Shown: positions 17,232 through 26,478, counted from the stretch's first letter. The stretch is DNA of 64,000 nt from Cellulophaga sp. HaHa_2_95 (GCF_019278565.1 NZ_CP058988.1:2046001-2110000), one strand, 5' to 3'. The notes: generated from the sequence alone by a model not told the origin. Translations and numbers: made by a program.

Positions 17232-19055
17232 TTATCCTAAGGACTGCATGGTCACTAACTTCTTGTAGGTGCCATTCATCGCTAAAAGTTCGGCATGTGA
17301 TCCTTGCTCTACTATTTCTCCTTTTTGTAAAACGACAATATTATCTGCACTTTGTATGGTAGATAAACGGTGCGCAATAACAATAGAAGTACGATTACGC
17401 ATCATTTTTTCTAAAGCATCTTGTACCAAACGTTCACTTTCTGTATCTAGAGCAGAAGTAGCTTCATCAAGAATCATGATTGGAGGGTTTTTTAATACGG
17501 CACGGGCAATAGACAAACGTTGTTTTTGTCCACCACTTAATTTATTCCCACTATCTCCAATGTTGGTATCATACCCTTTAGGTAGCTCCATTATAAAATC
17601 ATGAGCATTCGCTATCTTTGCAGCTTCTATTATCTCTTCATCTGTAGCATTTTCTTTTCCTAAACTGATGTTATTACGAACTGTCTCGTTAAAAAGAATA
17701 GAATCTTGTGTTACTAAACCTAAAAGGCCGCGTAAAGAGCCTTTAGAGTATTCTTTAATATTGACTCCGTCTATACTGATGCTTCCTTCATTAACATCAT
17801 AAAAGCGCGTAACAAGATTAGCTATAGTACTTTTTCCACTTCCAGATTGTCCTACCAATGCCACTGTAGATCCTTTTGGTACCTTCAGGTTGAAGTTTTT
17901 AAGTACATATTCATCATCATACTTAAAACTTATATTTTGTAGTGCTATGCCGGTATCAAACGTATTTTTTTCTATTGGATTCGTGATTTCGGTAATCGGA
18001 TTTTCTGTTTCTAGTATTTCTAAAATACGTTCTGCTGCAGCATCCCCTTTTTTAACTCCATAAGAAGCTTTACTAATAGCTTTTGCGGGAGTAAGAATAT
18101 TATATGCTAATCCCATGTAAGCTATAAAGGAAGAGGCGTCTAGTGTTTTATCAACAAGTACCATTTTTCCTCCAAACCAAAGTAAAATACCGATCACTAA
18201 AATCCCTAGAAATTCCCCAGTAGGAGAGGCTAAATTTTGTTTATTTAGTAAAATGTTTGAAAATTTAAAAAATCTTTCTGTTGAATTATTAAACATCTTG
18301 TTAAAACGAGATTCCGCATTAAACGCTTTTATAACTTTTAATCCACTTAATGTTTCTTCCGTAATAGATAAAAATTCTCCTTGCTCTCGTTGTACATCAT
18401 CAGATTTCTTTTTTAATGATTTCCCAATTAAAGAAATAATGTAACCGGCTATAGGAATGAATATAAAAACAAATAATGTAAGGTTTGTGCTTATCCCAAA
18501 CATAATAAAAATGGTGAAAATTATAGTCAACGGTTCGCGCACAATCAACTCTAAAACGGATAAGAACGAGTGTTGTATCTCTAAAACATCAGAAGTAATC
18601 CGGGCAATGACATCTCCTTTTCGCTTTTCGGAATAAAAGGAAATAGGAAGCTCTGTAATTTTTTGATACATTTTGTTTCGTATATCCTTCAAAACGCCAT
18701 TTCTCAGAAATGTAATAAAATACATAGCAAGATAATTAAAGAGATTCTTGAATAAGAACAAAAACAAGACAAGGCCAATTACTAAAATTAAGCCTTTCAT
18801 ATCGTCATCACCAGAGTATGCGGTAACTTTATAATTGATGGTCTCTTGCAGGTAATCTTTTAAATGTCCCATATCTGTATATACAGGTTCTTTGAAAACT
18901 TTCTTCTCGGGTTTAAATAGTACGTCTAGCATTGGAATCAGGGCGGCAAAAGATAGCGCGCTGAACAATGCGTATAAAATGTTGAAAAATATGTTTAAAT
19001 ATCCGTAGCTACGGTAAGGTTTCGCGTAGCGAAGAATCTTTTTGTAATTATCCAT
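17232..19055 (-). CDS. MsbA-like ABC exporter (fused TM and ATPase domains)
   Basis: A 607-aa half-transporter. The N-terminal 330 residues hold about six membrane helices (for example YLNIFFNILYALFSALSFAA and TIIFTIFIMFGIST). The ATPase domain has Walker A LVGQSGSGKSTIANLV, signature KLSGGQKQRLSIARA, Walker B IMILDEATSALD and the H-loop IVIAHRLSTI. This fits type IV exporters such as MsbA, which flips lipid A-core, but drug or lipid exporters look the same from sequence. It overlaps the start of the phosphosugar mutase gene's stop by one base, so the mutase is upstream and this gene is the last of the pair. Confidence 0.9.
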   Translation of the reverse strand: MDNYKKILRYAKPYRSYGYLNIFFNILYALFSALSFAALIPMLDVLFKPEKKVFKEPVYTDMGHLKDYLQETINYKVTAYSGDDDMKGLILVIGLVLFLFLFKNLFNYLAMYFITFLRNGVLKDIRNKMYQKITELPISFYSEKRKGDVIARITSDVLEIQHSFLSVLELIVREPLTIIFTIFIMFGISTNLTLFVFIFIPIAGYIISLIGKSLKKKSDDVQREQGEFLSITEETLSGLKVIKAFNAESRFNKMFNNSTERFFKFSNILLNKQNLASPTGEFLGILVIGILLWFGGKMVLVDKTLDASSFIAYMGLAYNILTPAKAISKASYGVKKGDAAAERILEILETENPITEITNPIEKNTFDTGIALQNISFKYDDEYVLKNFNLKVPKGSTVALVGQSGSGKSTIANLVTRFYDVNEGSISIDGVNIKEYSKGSLRGLLGLVTQDSILFNETVRNNISLGKENATDEEIIEAAKIANAHDFIMELPKGYDTNIGDSGNKLSGGQKQRLSIARAVLKNPPIMILDEATSALDTESERLVQDALEKMMRNRTSIVIAHRLSTIQSADNIVVLQKGEIVEQGSHAELLAMNGTYKKLVTMQSLG

Positions 19056-20764
19056 TAATTCAATTTAAGTTCACTCAAAATACGAGCAACTTTAGCTTCT
19101 AATTTGGCATTAACTTCTTTGAATGCCGAGGCTGTATCTAATGAAGTATTGATGCTGAAATAAAATTTAATTTTAGGTTCAGTTCCACTTGGTCTAGCGG
19201 CCATCTTGGTGCCATCTTCTGTGGTATAAATTAATACGTTAGATTTAGGAATATCAATAGTAGAAACTTCGCCAGTATTAAGGTTTTTAGAGGTTGATGT
19301 GTTGTAATCATCAACGATAATCACTTTTGAACCATCAATACTAAGAACAGGGTTTTCTTTGAAATCAATCATCATCTGCTTGATCTCTTCCGCACCTTGC
19401 ATTCCTTTTTTGGTTAAAGAAATAAGTTTTTCTTTGTAGAAGCCGTAATCAACATAACAATCAATTAAATCTTTGTAGAATGAGCTGCCATTTGCTTTTG
19501 CGTTCGCAGCAATCTCACAAGCTAATAGGGTAGAGGTAACGGCATCTTTATCGCGAACAAAATCACCTACCATAAAACCAAAGCTTTCCTCACCACCACC
19601 AATAAAGTTCTGGTTAGGGAAATCTTTAATCATTTTTCCAATCCATTTAAATCCTGTTAATGCAGTTTTGTATTCTACACCATAGGCATTAGACATCGTT
19701 TCCATCATTGGCGTGGAAACAATCGTAGAGGCAACAAATTCGTTCCCCTTAAAACCTTCTTGCTTGGCTTTTTCTAAAAGAAATTTAGTCATTAAAACCA
19801 TCGTCTGGTTTCCATTCAAAATTTCCATTTCGCCATCAAGATTACGTACGGCAATACCTAATCTATCACTATCCGGATCGGTACCTACTACCATATCAGC
19901 TCCAATTTCCGTAGCTTTTTTAATCGCCATAGAAAGCGCTTCTGACTCTTCTGGGTTGGGAGACTTTACCGTTGGGAAATTACCATCTGGTTTAGCTTGC
20001 TCTTCTATAATCGTCACGTTTTTATATCCAGCGCGTTTTAGAACTTCTGGAATAGCAGTGATGGATGTTCCGTGTAAGGAAGTGAATACTATTTTAAAAT
20101 CGTCTTTACCTTTTGCATTAAAACTACCTCTGGCAACAGATTCTGAAATAAAAGCTTCATCAACTTCTTTATCTATTAATTCAATTAAGTCAGGGTTCGC
20201 TTTGAAATTAATATCCTCAAAAGAAAGCGAATTAATTTCTGCGACAATTTTCCCGTCTTGTGGTGGCACTATCTGCCCGCCATCTGTCCAATATACTTTA
20301 TACCCATTATATTCAGGAGGGTTATGTGACGCAGTCAGTACAATACCTGCATGGCAATTTAAATGTCTTACCGCAAAAGAAAGCTCAGGAGTAGTTCTTA
20401 ATTCAGAAAACAAGAATACTTTAATTCCGTTTGCAGAAAATACTTCGGCCACTGTTTTTGCTAAAGTGTCACTATTATGGCGGCAATCAAAAGCAATAAC
20501 CACTTTTAATTCTTCCCCCTTATATACTTCGTTTAAGTAATTGCTTAAACCTTGTGTGCTTTTTCCTAAAGTGTATTTGTTAATTCTATTGGTTCCAGCG
20601 CCCATCACACCGCGCATACCTCCAGTACCAAATTCCATATTCTTATAGAACCTGTCTTTTAGCTCTTCGGTATTATTGTCTATTAAATCTTGAACTTCTT
20701 TTTTAGTATCAGCATCAAAGAAATCGGTTAACCAGGTTTTGGCAGTATTTAGTATATTGTCCAT
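19055..20764 (-). CDS. Alpha-D-phosphohexomutase (phosphoglucomutase/phosphomannomutase)
   Basis: A 569-aa enzyme that interconverts sugar 1- and 6-phosphates through a phosphoserine. The active-site Ser is in LTASHNPPEYNGYKVYW at about residue 145, the Mg site in VGTDPDSDRLGIAV near residue 300, and the sugar-binding loop GGEESFGFMVGDFVRDKD near residue 400. The C-terminal phosphate-binding loop AARPSGTEPKIKFY is present. The length matches the longer PGM/PMM type of firmicutes and Bacteroidota (PgcA-like), so glucose 1-phosphate is the more likely product, but substrate choice cannot be fixed here. It is co-transcribed with the ABC exporter and lies 30 bases after a glycosyltransferase gene, suggesting envelope sugar supply. 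Confidence 0.92.
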   Translation of the reverse strand: MDNILNTAKTWLTDFFDADTKKEVQDLIDNNTEELKDRFYKNMEFGTGGMRGVMGAGTNRINKYTLGKSTQGLSNYLNEVYKGEELKVVIAFDCRHNSDTLAKTVAEVFSANGIKVFLFSELRTTPELSFAVRHLNCHAGIVLTASHNPPEYNGYKVYWTDGGQIVPPQDGKIVAEINSLSFEDINFKANPDLIELIDKEVDEAFISESVARGSFNAKGKDDFKIVFTSLHGTSITAIPEVLKRAGYKNVTIIEEQAKPDGNFPTVKSPNPEESEALSMAIKKATEIGADMVVGTDPDSDRLGIAVRNLDGEMEILNGNQTMVLMTKFLLEKAKQEGFKGNEFVASTIVSTPMMETMSNAYGVEYKTALTGFKWIGKMIKDFPNQNFIGGGEESFGFMVGDFVRDKDAVTSTLLACEIAANAKANGSSFYKDLIDCYVDYGFYKEKLISLTKKGMQGAEEIKQMMIDFKENPVLSIDGSKVIIVDDYNTSTSKNLNTGEVSTIDIPKSNVLIYTTEDGTKMAARPSGTEPKIKFYFSINTSLDTASAFKEVNAKLEAKVARILSELKLN

Positions 20765-20794
20765 AAAAGTATTGCTTTAGGGTGTGTCGTAAAT

Positions 20795-21766
20795 TTATTT
20801 AGAATATTCGTTTAAAATTGTTGTGTTTAATTCTTCCGCTACGGTATAGCGTGTTTCATTTGTTTTTGATCGTACCATTATTTCTCCTAGAAAACCAGCT
20901 AAAAATAACTGTGTACCAATAATCATAGCGGTTAAAGAGATAAAAAACTGTGGTCGGTCTGTAATCAATCTACCTGTTCTATGAATAAATAGTTTATCAA
21001 TACCCAAATATAAGGCAAAAGAAAAACCTACAAAAAACATTAATACGCCTAAAGCACCAAATAAATGCATAGGGCGTTTTCCGAATTTAGAAACAAACCA
21101 AATGGTAATTAAATCTAGAAAGCCATTAATAAAGCGTTCCATGCCAAATTTGGTCTTCCCGTATTTTCGGGCTTGGTGTTGTACTACTTTCTCTCCAATA
21201 TTAGAAAAGCCTGCGTTTTTAGCTAAAACAGGAATGTAACGGTGCATTTCTCCAGAAACCTCAATGTTTTTAATCACTTTGCTATTAAACGCTTTAAGTC
21301 CGCAATTAAAGTCGTGAAGTTTTACTCCTGAAGTTTTACGTGCCGCCCAATTAAAAAGTTTAGAAGGCATGTTTTTACTTAAAACCGAGTCGTACCTTTT
21401 TTTCTTCCATCCAGAAACAAGATCGTATCCTTCTGTTTTTATGGAATTATATAGTTCCGGGATTTCGTCTGGATTATCCTGTAAATCGGCATCCATGGTA
21501 ATGATCACTTCGCCGGCCGCCGCTTTAAAACCTGCGTGTAAAGCTTGTGATTTTCCGTAATTACGTAAAAACCTAATTCCTTTTACAGCAGGATTGGTGT
21601 TTGATAAAGCAGAAATTTCTTGCCATGAAGTATCAGTACTACCATCGTCAATGAAAATAATCTCATAGGAGAAGTTATTGCTTTCCATGACGGAAACAAT
21701 CCAATTATGTAATTCTTTTAAAGATTCTTCTTCATTAAGAAGAGGTATAATAATAGATAAATTCAT
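20795..21766 (-). CDS. Family 2 glycosyltransferase with two C-terminal membrane helices
   Basis: A 323-aa polyprenyl-phosphate sugar transferase of the DPM1/ArnC/GtrB type. The GT-A fold shows LSIIIPLLNEEESL at the N-terminus, IFIDDGSTD near residue 45 and the metal-binding TMDADLQDNPDEIPELY near residue 95. Basic motif QHQARKYGKTKFG is near residue 195. Two hydrophobic spans follow (MHLFGALGVLMFFVGFSFALYLGI and a segment ending FLAGFLGEIMV). It would load a sugar onto undecaprenyl phosphate at the inner face of the membrane. It sits upstream of the phosphosugar mutase and ABC exporter, 30 bases away, consistent with a cell-envelope glycan operon. Confidence 0.92.
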   Translation of the reverse strand: MNLSIIIPLLNEEESLKELHNWIVSVMESNNFSYEIIFIDDGSTDTSWQEISALSNTNPAVKGIRFLRNYGKSQALHAGFKAAAGEVIITMDADLQDNPDEIPELYNSIKTEGYDLVSGWKKKRYDSVLSKNMPSKLFNWAARKTSGVKLHDFNCGLKAFNSKVIKNIEVSGEMHRYIPVLAKNAGFSNIGEKVVQHQARKYGKTKFGMERFINGFLDLITIWFVSKFGKRPMHLFGALGVLMFFVGFSFALYLGIDKLFIHRTGRLITDRPQFFISLTAMIIGTQLFLAGFLGEIMVRSKTNETRYTVAEELNTTILNEYSK

Positions 21767-21788
21767 GCAATACTTCTGAAAATCTTTT

Positions 21789-21796
21789 CAAAAGTA
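21789..21796 (-). promoter_or_regulatory. -7 promoter element of the glycosyltransferase gene
   Basis: TACTTTTG on the minus strand matches TAnnTTTG, 22 bases upstream of the ATG at 21766. It lies next to the stop of the DUF4199 gene upstream. No -33 TTG at the usual spacing. Confidence 0.4.
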
Positions 21797-21800
21797 CGGA

Positions 21801-22322
21801 TTAATATAAATTTTCAGTCTTTTTTAATATCAGACCTGTAATTAATGCTGTAAAAAATCCTACGACAAGATTCATAACTAACATAGCAGGATAGATAATC
21901 CAATTAAATTTACTTTGCATTTCTAGCATGTTTTCAAGTTCTTTAGGAGATATGGAAGGATTGTTTTCTATCATAATAGCTCTGCTTACTTCTGCGTTTT
22001 GCGCCCAAAAGTCAGGAACGATAAAGGTGGTTAGGCAATACATGAAAATAAGACCGATGATAGAAGTAACTACAGCTACTATAGCCCCTATAGCTAAGGA
22101 TTGTCCTAAAGATAAGTAGTTGTCATTATTTTTTTTGAAATTATAAATTGCTAGGATAACAATGACGATAAATATGATGACTTGCACAATAGACTTTACG
22201 GGCGATGGATCAAAAAGCAAATCACTAGCCATGAGCATAAAGGTAAATACAATACCGATTATAGCTGCTACTGTCCCGTAAATTAATCCAAATTTTCCTG
22301 TTGTTGGTTTCTTTGCTTCCAT
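21801..22322 (-). CDS. DUF4199 membrane protein (copy 1)
   Basis: 173 aa with four hydrophobic segments: FGLIYGTVAAIIGIVFTFML, SIVQVIIFIVIVILAIYNF, LAIGAIVAVVTSIIGLIFMY and AMLVMNLVVGFFTALITGLIL. The pattern GQSLAIGAIVA...FWAQNAEVSRAIMIE is shared with the next gene (FWDNSAVISRIQLKE), so they are paralogues. The family is found in Bacteroidota and its function is unknown. It is the last of a run of three minus-strand DUF4199 genes separated by 92 and 31 bases. Confidence 0.85.
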   Translation of the reverse strand: MEAKKPTTGKFGLIYGTVAAIIGIVFTFMLMASDLLFDPSPVKSIVQVIIFIVIVILAIYNFKKNNDNYLSLGQSLAIGAIVAVVTSIIGLIFMYCLTTFIVPDFWAQNAEVSRAIMIENNPSISPKELENMLEMQSKFNWIIYPAMLVMNLVVGFFTALITGLILKKTENLY

Positions 22323-22414
22323 GGCATCTTGATTTAAGTAGTTCTACTATTTAGTATCACTTTAATGAGAAATGTTACAAGAATTAAGAGGTAAGTAAAG
22401 ATTTTAGCGAAGTT

Positions 22415-22921
22415 TTATTTTGTTTTTAATGCAATTCCGGTAAGGAGTGATATTACAAAGCCAATGCATAAATTAAATAATAATATAAAAGGATAGGTAA
22501 TCCAGGACATTTTTTGCTTTAATGCAATGTTCTCTTCGAGTTGCTCCGGAGTAATTGCTGGGTATTGTTCTTTTAATTGTATTCTGCTAATTACTGCAGA
22601 GTTATCCCAGAAATCTGCTAAGATAAAATTGGTTAATAGGTAGGTAAAGAGAATAGCGACTATGGCGGCAACTAAAGCGGTAATCACGCCAACACCTATG
22701 GCTTGTTCTACGGCTAAGCTGTTGTTCTTTTTTTTGAAAATATAAATAGATAGGATAATGGGTACAATTAAAACAACGAAACCACTGATAGTCTTTTCTA
22801 CGGATTGACTATAAAGCATGTTCAAAAAAATCAATACAACGGTAAAAATAATGCCGATAATACCGGTTATGATGCCATATTTAGTTCCAAATTTTAAAAC
22901 TTCAATTTGATGTGGTTTCAT
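22415..22921 (-). CDS. DUF4199 membrane protein (copy 2)
   Basis: 168 aa, with the same four-helix layout as its neighbours: GIITGIIGIIFTVVLIFLNM, FVVLIVPIILSIYIF, AIGVGVITALVAAIVAILFTYLL and PFILLFNLCIGFVISLLTG. The conserved loop FWDNSAVISRIQLKEQYPAITPEQLEE aligns with copy 1. It belongs to a tandem family of three. Function unknown. Confidence 0.85.
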   Translation of the reverse strand: MKPHQIEVLKFGTKYGIITGIIGIIFTVVLIFLNMLYSQSVEKTISGFVVLIVPIILSIYIFKKKNNSLAVEQAIGVGVITALVAAIVAILFTYLLTNFILADFWDNSAVISRIQLKEQYPAITPEQLEENIALKQKMSWITYPFILLFNLCIGFVISLLTGIALKTK

Positions 22922-22952
22922 GTGTTGCTATATGAAAGTGGGTGTTTTTGTT

Positions 22953-23459
22953 TTAGCGGTTTCTCACTATAGTTCCTACAATAAAAGAAACTAGAATGCC
23001 AAGTAATGAAAATTTAAGAATGCTGCTGATAATGCTAAAAATAGAACTGGTCTCTTGAATACGGTCTCCTTCACTCATCATTTTTTCTACATCACCACTT
23101 TTGCCATAGAGATTAGCCCATTCTAAAGCGGTCTTTCTTTGAAACTCTGGATCTACGTACACATCATACAAATAAGATTGAATAGCATATAAGCCGCCAA
23201 CGATTACCATGAACATGACACCAACAATTAAGGCTTCTTTTAGATTTATACTGTTGTTTTGGCTTTTTTTGTACTTTTTAATTGTATAAATGATGGCTAG
23301 TACCTCAAATACAAAAGCAATTAAAAAAGTGGAGTAGTAAACTTTACTATTAGCGTCTGCTAATTTTGGAATTAAATCAAAAATAATTCTTCCAGCCCCG
23401 AATATAAGGGCTATTGGTAAAACTATTTTTTTAATTGCACTAGAGTTATCTGATTCCAA
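22953..23459 (-). CDS. DUF4199 membrane protein (copy 3), probable TTG start
   Basis: 168 aa if translation starts at the TTG at 23457-23459 (MESDNSSAIKKIVLPIALIF). The longest open frame extends 44 residues further to an ATG at 23591. However, that extension covers a TAnnTTTG element for this gene and the whole rpmE2 promoter, and it has no paralogue counterpart. The TTG start gives a protein of the same length as copy 2 and an N-terminus like copy 1 (MEAKKP). Four membrane segments follow, and the loop YVDPEFQRKTALEWANLY replaces the FW motif, so this is the most divergent copy. It is the first gene of the DUF4199 run. Function unknown. Confidence 0.75.
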   Translation of the reverse strand: MESDNSSAIKKIVLPIALIFGAGRIIFDLIPKLADANSKVYYSTFLIAFVFEVLAIIYTIKKYKKSQNNSINLKEALIVGVMFMVIVGGLYAIQSYLYDVYVDPEFQRKTALEWANLYGKSGDVEKMMSEGDRIQETSSIFSIISSILKFSLLGILVSFIVGTIVRNR

Positions 23460-23487
23460 AATTTGAGTATTTTTGACTTTAATAGCA

Positions 23488-23495
23488 CAAAAATA
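23488..23495 (-). promoter_or_regulatory. -7 promoter element of the DUF4199 run
   Basis: TATTTTTG on the minus strand, 28 bases upstream of the TTG start at 23459, inside the longer open frame. It supports the shorter gene model. No clear -33 TTG. Confidence 0.5.
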
Positions 23496-23558
23496 GGCTT
23501 TAATTCTTGGGGAAGAATCACTCAGAATAATTTTTATTAAATTTTTAGTGATTAATAA

Positions 23559-23588
23559 TTGTAGGTTTAAGAAAAAAACATAAATTTG
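23559..23588 (+). promoter_or_regulatory. Promoter of rpmE2
   Basis: TTG at 23559-23561, 19-base spacer, TAAATTTG at 23581-23588: a full match to the Bacteroidota consensus. The ATG at 23626 follows after about 30 bases of leader. Confidence 0.8.
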
Positions 23589-23625
23589 CATTCTCTAAAA
23601 ATAGAAGTTATTAAGTTTTTTAAAA

Positions 23626-23877
23626 ATGAAAAAAGATATACACCCACAGAATTATAGATTAGTTGCTTTCAAAGACATGTCTAATGAGGATGTTTTTATT
23701 ACGAAATCTACTGCAGATACGAAAGAGACGTTAGAAGTTGAAGGTGTAGAGTATCCTTTAATTAAATTAGAAATTTCAAGAACATCACACCCTTTTTATA
23801 CTGGTAAAGCTAAATTAGTGGATACTGCAGGGCGTATTGATAAGTTCAAGAACAAATACAAGAAGTTCGAAAAATAA
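23626..23877 (+). CDS. rpmE2: 50S ribosomal protein L31 type B
   Basis: 83 aa, beginning [20 protein letters not shown], with the family-typical [21 protein letters not shown]. It lacks the Cys pairs of the zinc-binding L31, so it is the C-minus type B form. Monocistronic, with a consensus promoter and a 15-bp terminator stem. Type B L31 is often zinc-repressed where a zinc form also exists; no such form or Zur site is visible here. Confidence 0.97.
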   Translation: MKKDIHPQNYRLVAFKDMSNEDVFITKSTADTKETLEVEGVEYPLIKLEISRTSHPFYTGKAKLVDTAGRIDKFKNKYKKFEK

Positions 23878-23902
23878 TATTATTTTGCTACTTTTAGCAA
23901 TT

Positions 23903-23940
23903 AAGTCACGTTCCGTTAAACAACGGAACGTGACTTTTTT
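23903..23940 (+). terminator. Terminator of rpmE2
   Basis: A 15-bp perfect stem, AAGTCACGTTCCGTT (23903-23917) against 23922-23936, with a 4-base loop, followed by a T-run. Confidence 0.93.
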
Positions 23941-23966
23941 TATTTTTACCAAATAAATACTGACTG

Positions 23967-25142
23967 ATGAATTATATTCTTTTTGATGGTACCGTACGAA
24001 CAGCGCTTTTGCCTTTTACTTTTACAAAGCCTGTAGCAGATATCCGTGTAGGGATTTTTACGATTCGTGAAAAGTGGGAAAATTATCTAAAAAGTACCAC
24101 AACGTCTATTACGGAGGAGTATTTGTCAGAAAAATATCCAATGGTAGAGTTGGAGGAGAATGTATTGATTAATGCATCATTTCTTCCTAACGAAACTTTA
24201 GTAAGCATGGTTACGGACTTGTCGGAAAACCAGGCCATTTTTTTTGGAGAAGAAGTAATTGCATTTTATACTAAAGAGTCGCAAGAGGAGGTAGATTTAG
24301 CGACTTATGAAGCTATTGAATTTGAAGGTGATATCCTGCGTATTGAAAATTCATGGGATATTTTTTCTAAGAATGCAGCGGCGATACAAGAAGATTTTGA
24401 TTTTATTACGGAAGACCGTAAGAGTCAGCCGATCTCTAAAACAAATACAGTGATTAATCCTGATAATATATTTTTAGAAGAAGGTGCTGTGGTAGAATGT
24501 AGTATCTTAAATGCATCTTCAGGACCAATTTATATTGGTGCTAATGCTGAAGTTATGGAAGGTGCTATGATACGTGGTGCTTTTGCTTTATGTGAAGGAG
24601 CTATAGTGAAGATGGGGGCAAAAATATATGGAGCAACCACCGTAGGGCCCTATTCTCGTATAGGAGGAGAAGTAAATAATTCTGTTTTGTTGGGATATTC
24701 TAACAAGGGTCATGATGGTTATTTAGGAAACTCGGTAATTGGAGAATGGTGTAATTTAGGTGCAGATACCAATAATTCTAATTTGAAAAATAATTACGAT
24801 CACGTCCGATTATGGAATTATGAAACCGAGGATTTTTCGAAAACGGGACTGCAGTTTTGTGGTTTAATGATGGGAGATCATAGTAAATGTGGAATAAATA
24901 CCATGTTTAATACAGGAACTGTAGTTGGGGTAAGTGCAAATATTTATGGATCTGGTTTTCCTAGAAATTTTGTGCCGAGTTATAGTTGGGGTGGTGCTTC
25001 TGGCTTTACAGAGTATTTGCCTACTAAAGCATTTGAAACTGCAAGATTAGTAATGTCTCGCAGGGGAATAGAATTTGATGAAAAAGAAGAGGCAATTTTA
25101 ACCCATGTTTTTGAGGAAACTAAAAAGTGGAGAAATTACTAA
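23967..25142 (+). CDS. GlmU-like protein with left-handed beta-helix
   Basis: 391 aa. The N-terminal 150 residues resemble a reduced nucleotidyltransferase domain (MNYILFDGTVRTALLPFTFTKP) but lack the GxGTRM signature of active GlmU or RmlA. From about residue 160 to 345 there are hexapeptide-type repeats (VVECSILNASSGPIYIGANAEV, GAIVKMGAKIYGATTVGPYSRI), forming a left-handed beta-helix. Bacteroidota databases call this a GlmU family protein; a catalytic acetyltransferase role is likely, while the N-terminal part may be inactive. mtaB follows only 3 bases downstream, so the two are co-transcribed. Confidence 0.82.
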   Translation: MNYILFDGTVRTALLPFTFTKPVADIRVGIFTIREKWENYLKSTTTSITEEYLSEKYPMVELEENVLINASFLPNETLVSMVTDLSENQAIFFGEEVIAFYTKESQEEVDLATYEAIEFEGDILRIENSWDIFSKNAAAIQEDFDFITEDRKSQPISKTNTVINPDNIFLEEGAVVECSILNASSGPIYIGANAEVMEGAMIRGAFALCEGAIVKMGAKIYGATTVGPYSRIGGEVNNSVLLGYSNKGHDGYLGNSVIGEWCNLGADTNNSNLKNNYDHVRLWNYETEDFSKTGLQFCGLMMGDHSKCGINTMFNTGTVVGVSANIYGSGFPRNFVPSYSWGGASGFTEYLPTKAFETARLVMSRRGIEFDEKEEAILTHVFEETKKWRNY

Positions 25143-25145
25143 GCG

Positions 25146-26474
25146 ATGAAAAAGAAAGTTGCATTTTATACCTTAGGATGTAAATTGAATTTTTCAGAAA
25201 CATCTACAATTGCAAGAGATTTTCAAGAAGAAGGTTTTGATCGTGTAGATTTTTCTGAACATGCAGATATGTACGTTATAAACACATGCTCTGTTACAGA
25301 AAATGCAGATAAACGTTTTAAGAGTATTGTAAAACAAGCGCAAAAAGTAAATCCAGATGCTTTCGTGGCAGCTATTGGTTGTTATGCGCAATTAAAACCA
25401 GAAGAATTAGCGTCTGTGCACGGTGTGGATTTGGTTTTAGGAGCTACCGAGAAATTTAAAATTACAGATTATATAAACGATTTGTCTAAAAATGATTTTG
25501 GAGAAGTGCATTCTTGTGAAATTGTTGAGGCAGATTTTTATGTAGGGAGCTATGCTATTGGCGATAGAACCCGTGCTTTTTTGAAAGTGCAAGATGGTTG
25601 TGATTATAAGTGCACTTATTGTACTATTCCCTTAGCGCGTGGAATTTCGCGTAGTGATACTTTGCAGAATGTGCTTAAAAATGCAAAAGAAATTGCAGCG
25701 CAAGACATAAAAGAAATTGTACTTACCGGTGTAAATATTGGTGATTATGGTAAAGGGGAGTTCGGGAATAAGAAACACGAACATACTTTTTATGATTTGG
25801 TAGAAGCATTAGATGCTATTGAGGGAATCCATAGGCTAAGAATTTCTAGTATAGAGCCTAATTTATTGAAAAATAAAACGATCGATTTTGTAGCTAAGAG
25901 TAATTCTTTTGTGCCGCATTTTCATATTCCGCTTCAGAGTGGGAGCGATGAAATCTTGAAATTAATGCGTCGTAGGTATTTGAGTGGTTTATATGTAGAC
26001 CGTGTTACACGTATTAAAGAGGTTATGCCGCACGCTTGTATTGGTGTGGATGTCATAGTTGGTTTTCCTGGAGAAACAGATGAGCTGTTCTTAGAAACCT
26101 ACCATTTCTTAAATACCTTGGATATCTCTTACTTGCATGTATTTACCTATTCAGAACGAGATAATACGGTTGCTACAGAAATGGATGGAGTGGTATCTAA
26201 GAATGTACGCAGCAAGCGTAGTAAGATGTTACGAGGCTTATCTGCTAAGAAAAGAAGGGCTTTTTATGAAAGTCAGCTTGGATCAATCCGTACTGTTCTA
26301 TTTGAAGGAGAAAATAAGGAAGGGTATATTCATGGTTTTACAGAGAACTACGTTAAAGTAAAATCCCCGTGGAATCCAGAATTGGTCAATCAGTTAAAGC
26401 AAGTTGCGCTTACCACTATTGACGAAGATGGTTTGGTTCGGTTTGATTTTGTGCCAGAAAAAATAGAAGCATAA
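25146..26474 (+). CDS. mtaB: tRNA N6-threonylcarbamoyladenosine-37 methylthiotransferase
   Basis: A 442-aa radical SAM enzyme that makes ms2t6A37 in ANN-decoding tRNAs. The N-terminal UPF0004 domain has Cys in YTLGCKLNFSE, INTCSVTENAD and AAIGCYAQL, binding the auxiliary cluster. The radical SAM motif DGCDYKCTYCTIPLARG has Cys at about residues 152, 156 and 159. A TRAM-like tail ends the protein. The CKLNFSE form and TCSVTENAD favour MtaB over MiaB or RimO. It is the second gene after the GlmU-like gene, with a terminator right behind. Confidence 0.95.
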   Translation: MKKKVAFYTLGCKLNFSETSTIARDFQEEGFDRVDFSEHADMYVINTCSVTENADKRFKSIVKQAQKVNPDAFVAAIGCYAQLKPEELASVHGVDLVLGATEKFKITDYINDLSKNDFGEVHSCEIVEADFYVGSYAIGDRTRAFLKVQDGCDYKCTYCTIPLARGISRSDTLQNVLKNAKEIAAQDIKEIVLTGVNIGDYGKGEFGNKKHEHTFYDLVEALDAIEGIHRLRISSIEPNLLKNKTIDFVAKSNSFVPHFHIPLQSGSDEILKLMRRRYLSGLYVDRVTRIKEVMPHACIGVDVIVGFPGETDELFLETYHFLNTLDISYLHVFTYSERDNTVATEMDGVVSKNVRSKRSKMLRGLSAKKRRAFYESQLGSIRTVLFEGENKEGYIHGFTENYVKVKSPWNPELVNQLKQVALTTIDEDGLVRFDFVPEKIEA

Positions 26475-26478
26475 AAAA

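Noticed and set aside
19713..20540. 275-codon plus-strand ORF inside the phosphosugar mutase gene
   Set aside because: Long but exactly antisense to conserved catalytic motifs of the mutase; its sequence is low-complexity Ser/Leu-rich and unlike a protein family.
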